Positions 1-5,509 of a DNA stretch of 5,693 nucleotides are shown piece by piece. The translations under genes and the position numbers were made by a program. Source of the stretch: an uncultured Bacillota bacterium (lineage in GTDB: Bacteria > Bacillota > Clostridia > Peptostreptococcales > Anaerovoracaceae); the NCBI GenBank assembly GCA_946629205.1, contig CAMOXP010000095.1:1-5693 (forward strand), given 5' to 3'. Positions within the stretch are counted from its first letter, which is position 1. The number at the start of each line of letters is the position of its first letter. The notes beneath the pieces were generated by a model, which saw nothing but the letters and a program-made list of their open reading frames with translations, did no database searches and had not been told where the DNA came from.

Positions 1-1321
1 CCGCCAGATTGTAGGTCAGGTCCGCTCTGCAGACGATTCGCTGCACGGTCACTTCACCTGCTCCGTCGGGGAGCGGATAGGACGGAACCTGCCAGCCGAA
101 CATGCGAAGTCTGTCAGAAAGGTCGTAAAGATTCCATACGATCTCCGTTCCGTCCCAGTACTTGGCTTCGGTTTTCAGTTTATAGCATACGATCGGCAGG
201 CGCGAACCTCTGTTGTAAAGCTCGAACAATCCTGTTTCCTCGATCCATTCGCCGATCACCGTGGCGATCTCCTGGGTCTTCGAATGGATGTGCGCATATC
301 CCTGCCTGCCGAAGCGCAGGAAGTTGTAGTACTGTCCGACGATCTGGCTGGCGCTTCTGGAAAAGTTGATGGCCATGGTCGGCATCTCGCCGCCCAGATA
401 ACTGACGCGGAAAATCAACTCCTCCGGGAGATATTTCTCATCTTTCCACACAACCCAGCCAACGCCCGGATAAGTCAGTCCGTACTTGTGACCGGAAGTT
501 GAGATGGAAACTACGTTATCCAATCTGAAATCCCACTCAAGTTCCGGTTCCACGAACGGAGCGAACATGCCGCCGCTGGCGCCGTCGATGTGAATCACGA
601 GTTCCGGAAGGTTCGGGTGCTCTTTGTTGTATTTTCCCACCAGTTTATTCAAGGTCTCAACGTCATCGTACTCTCCTGTGTAGGTCGTGCCCAGAATCGC
701 CGCTATACCAATAGTGTATTCATCCACGTAATCCATGACAGTGTCCATGTCCAGTGTCATGTCGTTTTTCGTGACCGGAACGACGCGGAGTTCCACATCC
801 CAGTAGACGCAGAACTTCTCCCAGCAGACCTGGTAAGCTGAACTCATGATCAGGTTCGGTTTCCTGGAGCGCACATTTACGCCCATCCGGATCGCCTGGC
901 TTCTCCAGCGGAATTTCATAGCCATGCCGGCCAGCATGCAGGCTTCACTGCTGCCCACGGTCGAGGTGCCCAGATAGTCCGAACCCTCCGGGGCGTTCCA
1001 CAAATTCGCCAGGATGTTCACGCACCGGTTCTCAAGTTCCGCCGTCTGCGGGTACTCCGATTTGTCAATGGCGTTCTTGCTTAAGGTCGCGGCCATCAGT
1101 TCCTCAGCCTGGTCTTCCATATATGTCTGGCAGAACGTCGCCATGTTCAGCCGCGAATTTCCTTCATCCAGCAGCTGGTTCATGATCAGCGCCTTCGCCG
1201 CATCCGGGTCGATGGACTCCTCATTCATGCTGTATTTCGGGATGATGGACCCGTCCTCTTTATTTCCATAGCCAAAGGCCATACTTCTCAGTTTTTCCTT
1301 GTTTTTTTCTCCGTAAAGCAC
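1..1321 (-). CDS. gadB: Glutamate decarboxylase, PLP-dependent (3' end beyond window)
   Basis: Converts L-glutamate to GABA and CO2 in the cytoplasm, consuming a proton; the family is known for acid resistance. The frame stays open for 440 codons from a GTG at 1321 to the window edge, so about 25-30 C-terminal residues are missing compared with the roughly 466-residue E. coli enzyme. The pyridoxal-phosphate lysine is Lys279 in SISTSGHKYGL. The cofactor aspartate lies in HIDGASGG (residues 244-251). Other family blocks are NLATFCQTYME-like (59-69), LGTSTVGSSEACML (117-130), YLGGEMPTMAINFSR (308-322) and QRIVCRADL (427-435). The GTG start is chosen because GGAGG lies six bases upstream and the resulting N-terminus, MLYGEKNKE, closely resembles lactococcal GadB, which begins MLYG. 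The C-terminal tail, which controls pH-dependent closure in E. coli GadB, cannot be judged. No GadC-type antiporter is visible next to it; the divergent neighbour is an MFS carrier. Family assignment is very secure; the symbol follows lactic-acid bacterial usage. Confidence 0.96.
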   Translation of the reverse strand, partial: MLYGEKNKEKLRSMAFGYGNKEDGSIIPKYSMNEESIDPDAAKALIMNQLLDEGNSRLNMATFCQTYMEDQAEELMAATLSKNAIDKSEYPQTAELENRCVNILANLWNAPEGSDYLGTSTVGSSEACMLAGMAMKFRWRSQAIRMGVNVRSRKPNLIMSSAYQVCWEKFCVYWDVELRVVPVTKNDMTLDMDTVMDYVDEYTIGIAAILGTTYTGEYDDVETLNKLVGKYNKEHPNLPELVIHIDGASGGMFAPFVEPELEWDFRLDNVVSISTSGHKYGLTYPGVGWVVWKDEKYLPEELIFRVSYLGGEMPTMAINFSRSASQIVGQYYNFLRFGRQGYAHIHSKTQEIATVIGEWIEETGLFELYNRGSRLPIVCYKLKTEAKYWDGTEIVWNLYDLSDRLRMFGWQVPSYPLPDGAGEVTVQRIVCRADLTYNLA

Positions 1322-1514
1322 TGTATTCCTCCGTTTCGTGCGATAGTTTCAGATGGATTCATTTAATTCCGCAGAACATTTTACGCCTGCTTGCCGACTT
1401 CGTCCACATCGAATTTGCTACATAAATGTACTGAGATTGTATTTTGTATTGATTCAGGATTCACCTTGCGTGATTCACCTTGCATGTCCCGCTGCTCTCA
1501 GTTACACTTTATTC
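1322..1514. promoter_or_regulatory. Divergent gad / MFS intergenic control region
   Basis: This 193-bp gap must hold the promoters of both divergent genes. On the minus strand, TACAAT (1441-1436) is a good -10 for gad, with only a weak -35 match, GTGAAT (1464-1459), 17 bp upstream. On the plus strand, TTGCTA (1415-1420), a 17-bp spacer and TGTATT (1438-1443) form a modest promoter for the transporter. The two -10 hexamers overlap, so the polymerases could compete for the site. A short inverted repeat, TACAT-AA-ATGTA (1419-1430), lies between the plus-strand -35 and -10. A tandem direct repeat (1458-1483) covers the weak gad -35 region. The weak gad -35 together with adjacent repeats fits activator-dependent expression. 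These are pattern matches only; no start site is proven. Confidence 0.5.
1458..1483. repeat. Tandem 12-bp direct repeat (GATTCACCTTGC), 14-bp period
   Basis: Two perfect copies of GATTCACCTTGC occupy 1458-1469 and 1472-1483, two bases apart. A third partial GATTCA lies at 1451-1456. The 14-bp period is longer than one helical turn, so the copies are not on the same face of the DNA. They overlap the candidate gad -35 and lie just downstream of the predicted transporter start site, so a regulator binding here could affect both genes. A simple local duplication without function is the alternative. Confidence 0.6.
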
Positions 1515-2753
1515 ATGAAGCTGAAAATACTGACTATCATCATTTCGTTACTGACACTGATTTTCCTGGGACTGATTTACGCGTGGTCCATTTTCGTCGT
1601 ACCGCTCGAAAATGAATTCGGCTGGTCCCGGTCGGAAACATCTCTGACATTTACCATTTCCATCATGGCCTTCTGCCTGTCCATGATGTTCGGCGGATTC
1701 TTCAACGGTAAAAAAGACAAGCCACTGATTTCTCTCATCATTGCGGCCGTATTGATTGCCACGGGATTCATCATGACCTCCCGCGCCGGCAGTCTGCTTG
1801 GTTTTTATATCTGCTATGGAGTGTGCTGCGGCGCCGGCGTCGGATTCTCCTATGTCGAGATCATCTCGGTGATCTCCAAGTGGTTCCCTGCCAGACAGGG
1901 ACTCATGTCCGGCACGATGATGATGGCATACGGCATGGGCGCTATGATTCTCGGCCCGATCTGCACCGCGCTGATGGGCAGTATCGGCTGGCGGTCTGTC
2001 TTCGTGCTTCTGGGCGTGATCATGTCTATGCTCCTCGCCCTGTCCGGCATCCTGATGCAGACAGCCAACGCCCTGGCTCCTGCTGCAAAAGCTTCCGATC
2101 CCGAGCCGGATCCGGATCTGAACGAAACGTCGTCCGAGCAGCTTTCGCCGCAGGTTTCGTCAAATGACAAAAGCCCGGCTCAGGCTGTCCGGACTTTGGA
2201 ATTCTGGATTTTGTTTTTCTTCTGCATGGTGCTGTCAGCATCCGGTCTGGCGCTGATGGGACACATCGCGCCGTGCGTAATGGGCATGGGCGTGTCTGCA
2301 CAAAGCGCCGCTCTGATCGCAGGGATCACATCCTTCGCGAACGGCTTCGGCCGTATCGTGTACGGAACCGGCTACGACAAATTGGGGATCCGCAGAAACA
2401 TGTTCCTCGCGAGCACCATTTTCCTGCTGGCTACCATTGTGACCGCTGTCGGCATCCGGACGGAGACCCTGCCGGTGCTGATCGCCGGCTGCTTCCTGCT
2501 GGGTCTGAGCTTCGGCGCAGCGCCTCCAACCAGTTCAACAGCCGTCGCCCGCACCTTCGGGAACAAATACTTCTCAGCGAACTTCGGTCTCAGCAGCTCC
2601 CAGCTCATCTTCGCAGCTTTCCTCGGTCCGTATCTGGGCGGTGTCGTCTATACGGCTACCGGCTCCTACGCCATTACCTTCAGCTGCTTTATTCCCTTCG
2701 GCGTCCTCGCTGTCATTTTCGCCCTCATCATGGGCAGAAGGGCTTCCTCCTGA
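1515..2753 (+). CDS. MFS transporter, oxalate/formate antiporter (OFA) type
   Basis: A 412-residue inner-membrane carrier with the two six-helix halves of the major facilitator superfamily. The opening LGLIYAWSIFVVPLENEFGWSRSE (residues 18-41) and the block KWFPARQGLMSG with GMGAMILGP after it (122-148) are typical of the OFA family, which includes oxalate:formate exchangers and many monocarboxylate carriers of unknown substrate. Hydrophobic helices fill residues 5-180 and 228-407. They are separated by a cytoplasmic loop (about 183-226) that is unusually rich in Asp, Glu, Pro and Ser, for example DPEPDPDLNETSSEQ. The frame is open upstream to 1353, but I prefer the ATG at 1515, because the 54 upstream codons are not membrane-like and MKLKILTIII matches the usual OFA N-terminus. 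No clear Shine-Dalgarno sequence precedes this ATG, which is odd given the strong sites on its neighbours. It diverges from gad; a carboxylate or amino-acid-derived substrate is an inference. The family call is secure; the substrate is unknown. Confidence 0.9.
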   Translation: MKLKILTIIISLLTLIFLGLIYAWSIFVVPLENEFGWSRSETSLTFTISIMAFCLSMMFGGFFNGKKDKPLISLIIAAVLIATGFIMTSRAGSLLGFYICYGVCCGAGVGFSYVEIISVISKWFPARQGLMSGTMMMAYGMGAMILGPICTALMGSIGWRSVFVLLGVIMSMLLALSGILMQTANALAPAAKASDPEPDPDLNETSSEQLSPQVSSNDKSPAQAVRTLEFWILFFFCMVLSASGLALMGHIAPCVMGMGVSAQSAALIAGITSFANGFGRIVYGTGYDKLGIRRNMFLASTIFLLATIVTAVGIRTETLPVLIAGCFLLGLSFGAAPPTSSTAVARTFGNKYFSANFGLSSSQLIFAAFLGPYLGGVVYTATGSYAITFSCFIPFGVLAVIFALIMGRRASS

Positions 2754-2926
2754 ACCGCGATTTCCATCTTCAGACATATTGACGGATGCATCAGATGTCT
2801 CTGTGGATGTATCGATTTCAATGATCAGATTGTTGAGATTCAGCAATGATGTATTGCCGGGCAGCAAGCTAGTCAGTAATTAAATACCGTTTTTTCCTTT
2901 GTCAACGTCTTTTTTGCATAACAAAA
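2754..2926. other. Non-coding stretch after the MFS gene
   Basis: No credible gene lies here. Downstream of the transporter stop there is an imperfect inverted repeat at 2829-2847 (ATTGTTGA and TCAGCAAT around a three-base loop, one G-U pair), but no T-run follows it, so it is not a standard intrinsic terminator. T-rich tracts occur at 2890-2895 and 2910-2915. On the minus strand a perfect TTGACA (2905-2900) is followed 15 bp later by TTTAAT (2884-2879). This could be a weak leftward promoter reading antisense into the transporter. Confidence 0.5.
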
Positions 2927-2949
2927 GAGCGGAACATATCGTCCCGCTC
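2920..2949 (-). terminator. Intrinsic terminator ending the leftward operon
   Basis: Read on the minus strand, the arms GAGCGGGAC (2949-2941) and GUUCCGCUC (2935-2927) form a continuous nine-pair stem with one G-U pair around the loop GAUAU, followed by UUUUGUU (2926-2920). On the plus strand the same repeat has an A-C mismatch and no U-run after it, so it works leftward. It lies 14 nt past the stop codon of the Ig-like gene relic, and probably also ends the aminopeptidase-glycosylase transcript. Confidence 0.85.
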
Positions 2950-2963
2950 CGATTTCTCAAACA

Positions 2964-3071
2964 CTATTTCACAGTCACCTTGATGCCTTTTCTTAAGCCG
3001 TTATGCGTGTATGCGTATATTATACACGTTCCTTTGGCTTTGGCGTTTGTGCACTTTTCAGCGAGATTTTG
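2964..3071 (-). pseudogene. C-terminal relic of an Ig-like (Big_2-type) surface protein
   Basis: On the minus strand 35 codons run from just after a TGA (3074-3072) to TAG (2966-2964). The peptide contains AKAKGTCIIYAYTHNG followed by LRKGIKVTVK at the very C-terminus. This strongly resembles the last strands of the bacterial Ig-like domains that end many clostridial cell-wall proteins, with the typical pattern KGTCxIYVYAxNG...KVTVK-stop. There is no start codon with a ribosome binding site, and the upstream sequence is closed by stop codons within a few codons, so this is a fragment and not a gene. A well-formed terminator stands 14 nt after the stop, as expected for a genuine gene end. I infer that a larger surface-protein gene was lost by deletion or rearrangement, leaving its tail directly behind the glycosylase gene. 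The similarity is from memory of the family; a domain search would settle it. Confidence 0.7.
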
Positions 3072-3089
3072 TCAAAAGAATCGGGTTCT

Positions 3090-3596
3090 TCACCGCAATA
3101 GTGATTCCCCCCACTCCTCTTTCAGCCGCTCCAGCGACCACGCGGCGTTGGCCGGGCTGGTCGACGGCATCTTCTGTGCCGGGATCCCGGTCCGCGGCAG
3201 CTGGTACTGGTCGTAGATTTTCTTCGACAGGGCGCCGTTGCACAGGATCGTTTGGATCTGCGTCTTGCCCAGAAGCGACAGGATGTCCGTCGGCAGGGCG
3301 TTCTTCACGCTGCTGTCAGATGCGCCGATGATATCGCACTCCTCGATCACATCCCACAGGGCCAGCCCGTGCGAAAGCACGAGCGCTTTCTTCTCTTCAA
3401 TACTTTCAGGCAAAGGCATCCCATACAGCTCGGCAAGCATCTGCCAAAACCGGTTCCGCGGATGCCCATAGTAAAATCCCACCTCCCGGCTCGCCGGGGA
3501 TGGGATCGATCCCAGGATCAGGATCCCGGAGTCTTCGTTATATAATGGTCCGAACGTGTGGACCACATGCTGGTAGTTCTGCTTCTGCCCAGCCAT
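3090..3596 (-). CDS. DNA-deoxyinosine (hypoxanthine) glycosylase, UDG superfamily family 6
   Basis: A 168-residue cytoplasmic base-excision repair enzyme, predicted to remove hypoxanthine formed by adenine deamination from DNA. The N-terminal block has LILGSIPSPASREVGF (residues 26-41) followed by YYGHPRNRFWQML (42-54), the hallmark of the HDG family within the uracil-DNA glycosylase fold. GSIPS replaces the GxNPG-type motif of other families, so the usual motif-1 catalytic Asn or Asp is absent. Asn48 in HPRNRFW is the likely functional asparagine, as reported for an archaeal HDG. The second motif, MPSTSPANAAWS (143-154), is the DNA-intercalating loop region. Full length for the family. Its ATG begins one base after the TGA of the aminopeptidase gene (TGA-a-ATG) with only a weak GAG upstream, so translation is probably coupled. 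The transcript should end at the terminator near 2920-2949. Family call is confident; base specificity is inferred. Confidence 0.9.
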   Translation of the reverse strand: MAGQKQNYQHVVHTFGPLYNEDSGILILGSIPSPASREVGFYYGHPRNRFWQMLAELYGMPLPESIEEKKALVLSHGLALWDVIEECDIIGASDSSVKNALPTDILSLLGKTQIQTILCNGALSKKIYDQYQLPRTGIPAQKMPSTSPANAAWSLERLKEEWGESLLR

Positions 3597-3597
3597 T

Positions 3598-5034
3598 TCA
3601 CTCGTAGATATTCGTCATGTTCTCCAGGAACACTTTGTAGCCGCGGAAGCCTTCGTAAATGTCGGCTTTGCTGGAGATTTCCATGGGCGCGTGCATGCAG
3701 AGCACGGCCAGACCGCAGTCGATGACTTCCATGCCGTAGTTGGCCATGATGTAGGCGATGGTCCCGCCGCCTCCCACGTCGACTTTGCCGAGTTCGGCAG
3801 TCTGGAACTGCACTTCGTTTTCATCGAGAATGCGGCGGATGGCTGCCATGAATTCCGGATTGGCGTCGTTGGAACCGCTCTTTCCCCTGGCTCCCGTGAA
3901 CTTGTTGAAGACAACGCCCTTGCCCAGGAAGGCTGCGTTCTTCGCATCGAACACATCCGCAAACATCGGGTCAAAACCTGCACTGACGTCAGAAGACAGC
4001 ATGGTCGAATTCTGCATCGCGCGGCGCAGGGAAATCGCCGACGGATATCCCATCAGGGACAGCAGCTCCGCAGTCATGTTCTCGAAGAATCTGGACTGCA
4101 TGCCGCTGGCGCCCTGGCTTCCGACTTCCTCTTTATCGACTAAGAGGCAGCAGGCCGTGCGCTTAGGGGTGTCAATGTGCAGCATGGCCAGCAGAGATGT
4201 GAATGCACAGATCCGGTCGTCCTGCCCGTAGGACATGACCATGCTGCTGTCGAAGCCGAGATCTCTTGCCTTTGCGGCGGGAACGATCTCAAGTTCCGCC
4301 GACAGGAAGTCCTCTTCCTCGATGTCGTATTTTTCCTTGAAAATGCTGAGCATCTTCGCCTTGAGCGGCGTCTTGGCCAGCTTCTTTTCTTCGTCTGTCA
4401 GGTCCGCGTCATCGCCTGCTTTCGGTGCCGGAACGGATCCGATCAGCAGGTCGAGACCTTCGCCATCGATGACTTCCCTTGCGTTCTTCTCCAGCTGTTT
4501 GCCGGCCAGATGAATGAGCAGATCGGTGATCGCGAAGACCGGCTCGTCCTCGTTTTCGCCCAGGACGACATCGACCTTTGTTCCGTCCTTCTTGATGACG
4601 ACGCCGTGGATGGCCAGCGGGATCGTGACCCACTGGTACTTCTTGATGCCGCCGTAATAGTGCGTATCGAAGTAGCTGAACCCGTTGCTCTCATAGAGCG
4701 GATTCTGCTTGACGTCGATGCGCGGCGAATCGATGTGGGCGCCCAGAATGTTCATGCCCTTTTCGATCGGCTCCTCCCCGATGTGGTAGAGCACCAGCGT
4801 CTTGCCGTTGTACTGGGCGTAGACCTTATCGCCTGCTTTCAGCTTCGCGCCTTCCGCGATGCAGTCGGCCAGATTCCGGTAGCCCGCCTGCTCCGCCATC
4901 TCGATGGAAATGCTCACGCATTCGCGTTCGGTCTTGCCCCGGTTCAGACAATCCTTATAGCAGATGCACAGGTTCTCCATCTCTGCTCTCTGCTCATCCG
5001 TATATATCTCCCAAAGACTTTTTTCTCTTGCCAT
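3598..5034 (-). CDS. M18 family metalloaminopeptidase (aminopeptidase 1 type)
   Basis: A 478-residue cytoplasmic zinc exopeptidase that releases N-terminal residues from peptides, probably in peptide turnover. Candidate metal ligands and catalytic residues appear in the family order: His100 and Asp102 in GAHIDSPRID; Glu302/Glu303 in LLVDKEEVGSQGASG (298-312); Asp349 in SSDVSAGFDP; and His448 in CMHAPMEISSK. The SSDVSAGFDP block, in place of the HADMAHA-like motif of other M18 enzymes, matches the clostridial/Thermotoga branch. The GARGKSGSNDANPEF segment (381-395) is also typical. The frame is open to 5157, but the start is placed at 5034 (MAREKSLWE) because AGGAG sits seven bases upstream; an ATG two codons earlier would be too close to it, and the 41-residue extension is basic and unlike the family. 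First gene of a two-gene operon with the glycosylase. No signal peptide is seen. Confidence 0.95.
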   Translation of the reverse strand: MAREKSLWEIYTDEQRAEMENLCICYKDCLNRGKTERECVSISIEMAEQAGYRNLADCIAEGAKLKAGDKVYAQYNGKTLVLYHIGEEPIEKGMNILGAHIDSPRIDVKQNPLYESNGFSYFDTHYYGGIKKYQWVTIPLAIHGVVIKKDGTKVDVVLGENEDEPVFAITDLLIHLAGKQLEKNAREVIDGEGLDLLIGSVPAPKAGDDADLTDEEKKLAKTPLKAKMLSIFKEKYDIEEEDFLSAELEIVPAAKARDLGFDSSMVMSYGQDDRICAFTSLLAMLHIDTPKRTACCLLVDKEEVGSQGASGMQSRFFENMTAELLSLMGYPSAISLRRAMQNSTMLSSDVSAGFDPMFADVFDAKNAAFLGKGVVFNKFTGARGKSGSNDANPEFMAAIRRILDENEVQFQTAELGKVDVGGGGTIAYIMANYGMEVIDCGLAVLCMHAPMEISSKADIYEGFRGYKVFLENMTNIYE

Positions 5035-5082
5035 GATCATTCTCCTTTTTCCTGCTTTTGCTTGATGCTGTTTCTGTGTTTT

Positions 5083-5091
5083 ATTGTAGCA
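5083..5091 (-). promoter_or_regulatory. Extended -10 promoter for the aminopeptidase operon
   Basis: The minus strand reads TGCTACAAT: a TACAAT -10 hexamer (5088-5083) preceded by the TGn extension. No good -35 is present 16-19 bp upstream, which is common with extended -10 promoters. Transcription would start near 5076, giving a leader of about 40 nt before the ATG at 5034. Confidence 0.6.
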
Positions 5092-5124
5092 GATTTTTGC
5101 CTGTATCGGCGAGGGGGTTTTTCG

Positions 5125-5153
5125 TTGACTTTTGCTCCTCCGGGTGTTAGTAT
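5125..5153 (+). promoter_or_regulatory. thrS: Sigma-A type promoter of the thrS T-box transcript
   Basis: TTGACT (5125-5130), a 17-bp spacer and TAGTAT (5148-5153) form a near-consensus vegetative promoter. The expected start, about seven bases downstream near 5160, coincides with the beginning of the T-box stem I sequence. It diverges from the aminopeptidase promoter, whose -10 lies about 35 bp to the left. Confidence 0.82.
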
Positions 5154-5159
5154 GCATGA

Positions 5160-5409
5160 GTAAAGCGTTGACGAGGACAGTACGCTGGCCATTGTGCCTT
5201 CCAGAGAGAGATGGATGCTGGGATCATCTCAGACACAGGCAAGCCGAAGACCACCTCCGAGCGGCACCAATCCTGCCCGCCTGGCCGCGTGAAAAGCCGA
5301 AATGAGTGCCGGAGCCGAATAGAGCGCTTCGGAAGATGGGTGGAACCACGGATACATTTATAAAAGTTGTGTATGCGTCCCTTCTGACAGATTGCCGGGA
5401 GGGATTTTT
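5160..5409 (+). promoter_or_regulatory. thrS: T-box riboswitch leader, threonine-specific, controlling thrS
   Basis: An RNA leader that senses uncharged tRNA-Thr and switches between termination and read-through. Stem I features in order: GAGGACAGTA (5173-5182) with the AGUA box, AGAGAGAG (5203-5210), and the specifier region GAAGACCACCTCCGAG (5246-5261). The threonine codon ACC occurs twice in a row there (5250-5252 and 5253-5255); the first is at the usual place after GAA. A stem III-like hairpin, CCGAA/TTCGG, spans 5315-5332. The T-box core GGGTGGAACCACGG is at 5338-5351. In the antiterminator, GGG (5338-5340) pairs with CCC (5379-5381), and ACGGATACA (5348-5356) pairs with TGTATGCGT (5370-5378) with one mismatch. 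That leaves exactly the seven-base bulge UGGAACC (5341-5347). The variable base is A, which predicts a tRNA-Thr discriminator base U. The downstream gene begins like ThrS, which agrees with the specifier. Confidence 0.96.
5378..5409 (+). terminator. thrS: T-box intrinsic terminator
   Basis: TCCCTTCT (5378-5385) pairs with GGGAGGGA (5397-5404), eight pairs including two G-U, with an 11-nt loop and a following TTTTT (5405-5409). Its 5' arm reuses the bases that close the antiterminator (5378-5385), so the two folds exclude one another as the T-box mechanism requires. Confidence 0.92.
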
Positions 5410-5509
5410 GTATTCTGCGCCGTAGTTTCCTAGCCGGCTGAAGCCGGGGAACCCTGGCATGGAAAATCCCCACAGGCGAGTACAGAAAAAATGAATGGAG
5501 GAGAATGAA
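5410..5509 (+). promoter_or_regulatory. thrS: Structured thrS spacer after the T-box terminator
   Basis: About 100 nt separate the terminator from the thrS start. A hairpin CCGGC-UGAA-GCCGG (5434-5447) is extended by UUCC (5427-5430) pairing with GGAA (5448-5451) across a three-base UAG bulge. An alternative pairing of GGGGA (5446-5450) with UCCCC (5467-5471) would disrupt it. GGAGG (5497-5501) is the ribosome binding site, eight bases before the TTG. Whether these hairpins regulate anything is unknown. Confidence 0.55.

Noticed and set aside
284..1271. Three short plus-strand open frames opposite gad
   Set aside because: They are antisense to an unmistakable glutamate decarboxylase frame and have no motifs of their own.
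1353..1514. 54-codon N-terminal extension of the MFS carrier
   Set aside because: It crosses the divergent promoter region and repeats, lacks a ribosome binding site and family similarity; the OFA-like N-terminus begins at the ATG at 1515.
2829..2847. Inverted repeat as a terminator for the MFS gene
   Set aside because: The stem is AT-rich with a three-base loop and no T-run follows on either strand, so it does not meet the criteria for an intrinsic terminator.
2574..2867. Minus-strand open frame of 97 codons with acidic, Gly/Ser-rich sequence
   Set aside because: It is mostly antisense to the transporter 3' end, starts at a TTG without a ribosome binding site, and its composition is what the reverse complement of a membrane-protein gene produces.
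5035..5157. 41-codon N-terminal extension of the aminopeptidase
   Set aside because: It passes through the extended -10 promoter, the ribosome binding site and the start of the opposite thrS promoter; the ATG at 5034 has AGGAG at proper spacing.
4177..5163. Long plus-strand open frame (328 codons) opposite the aminopeptidase gene
   Set aside because: It mirrors the well-supported minus-strand M18 gene, has no family-like motifs, and its end overlaps the thrS promoter; it is a shadow frame.
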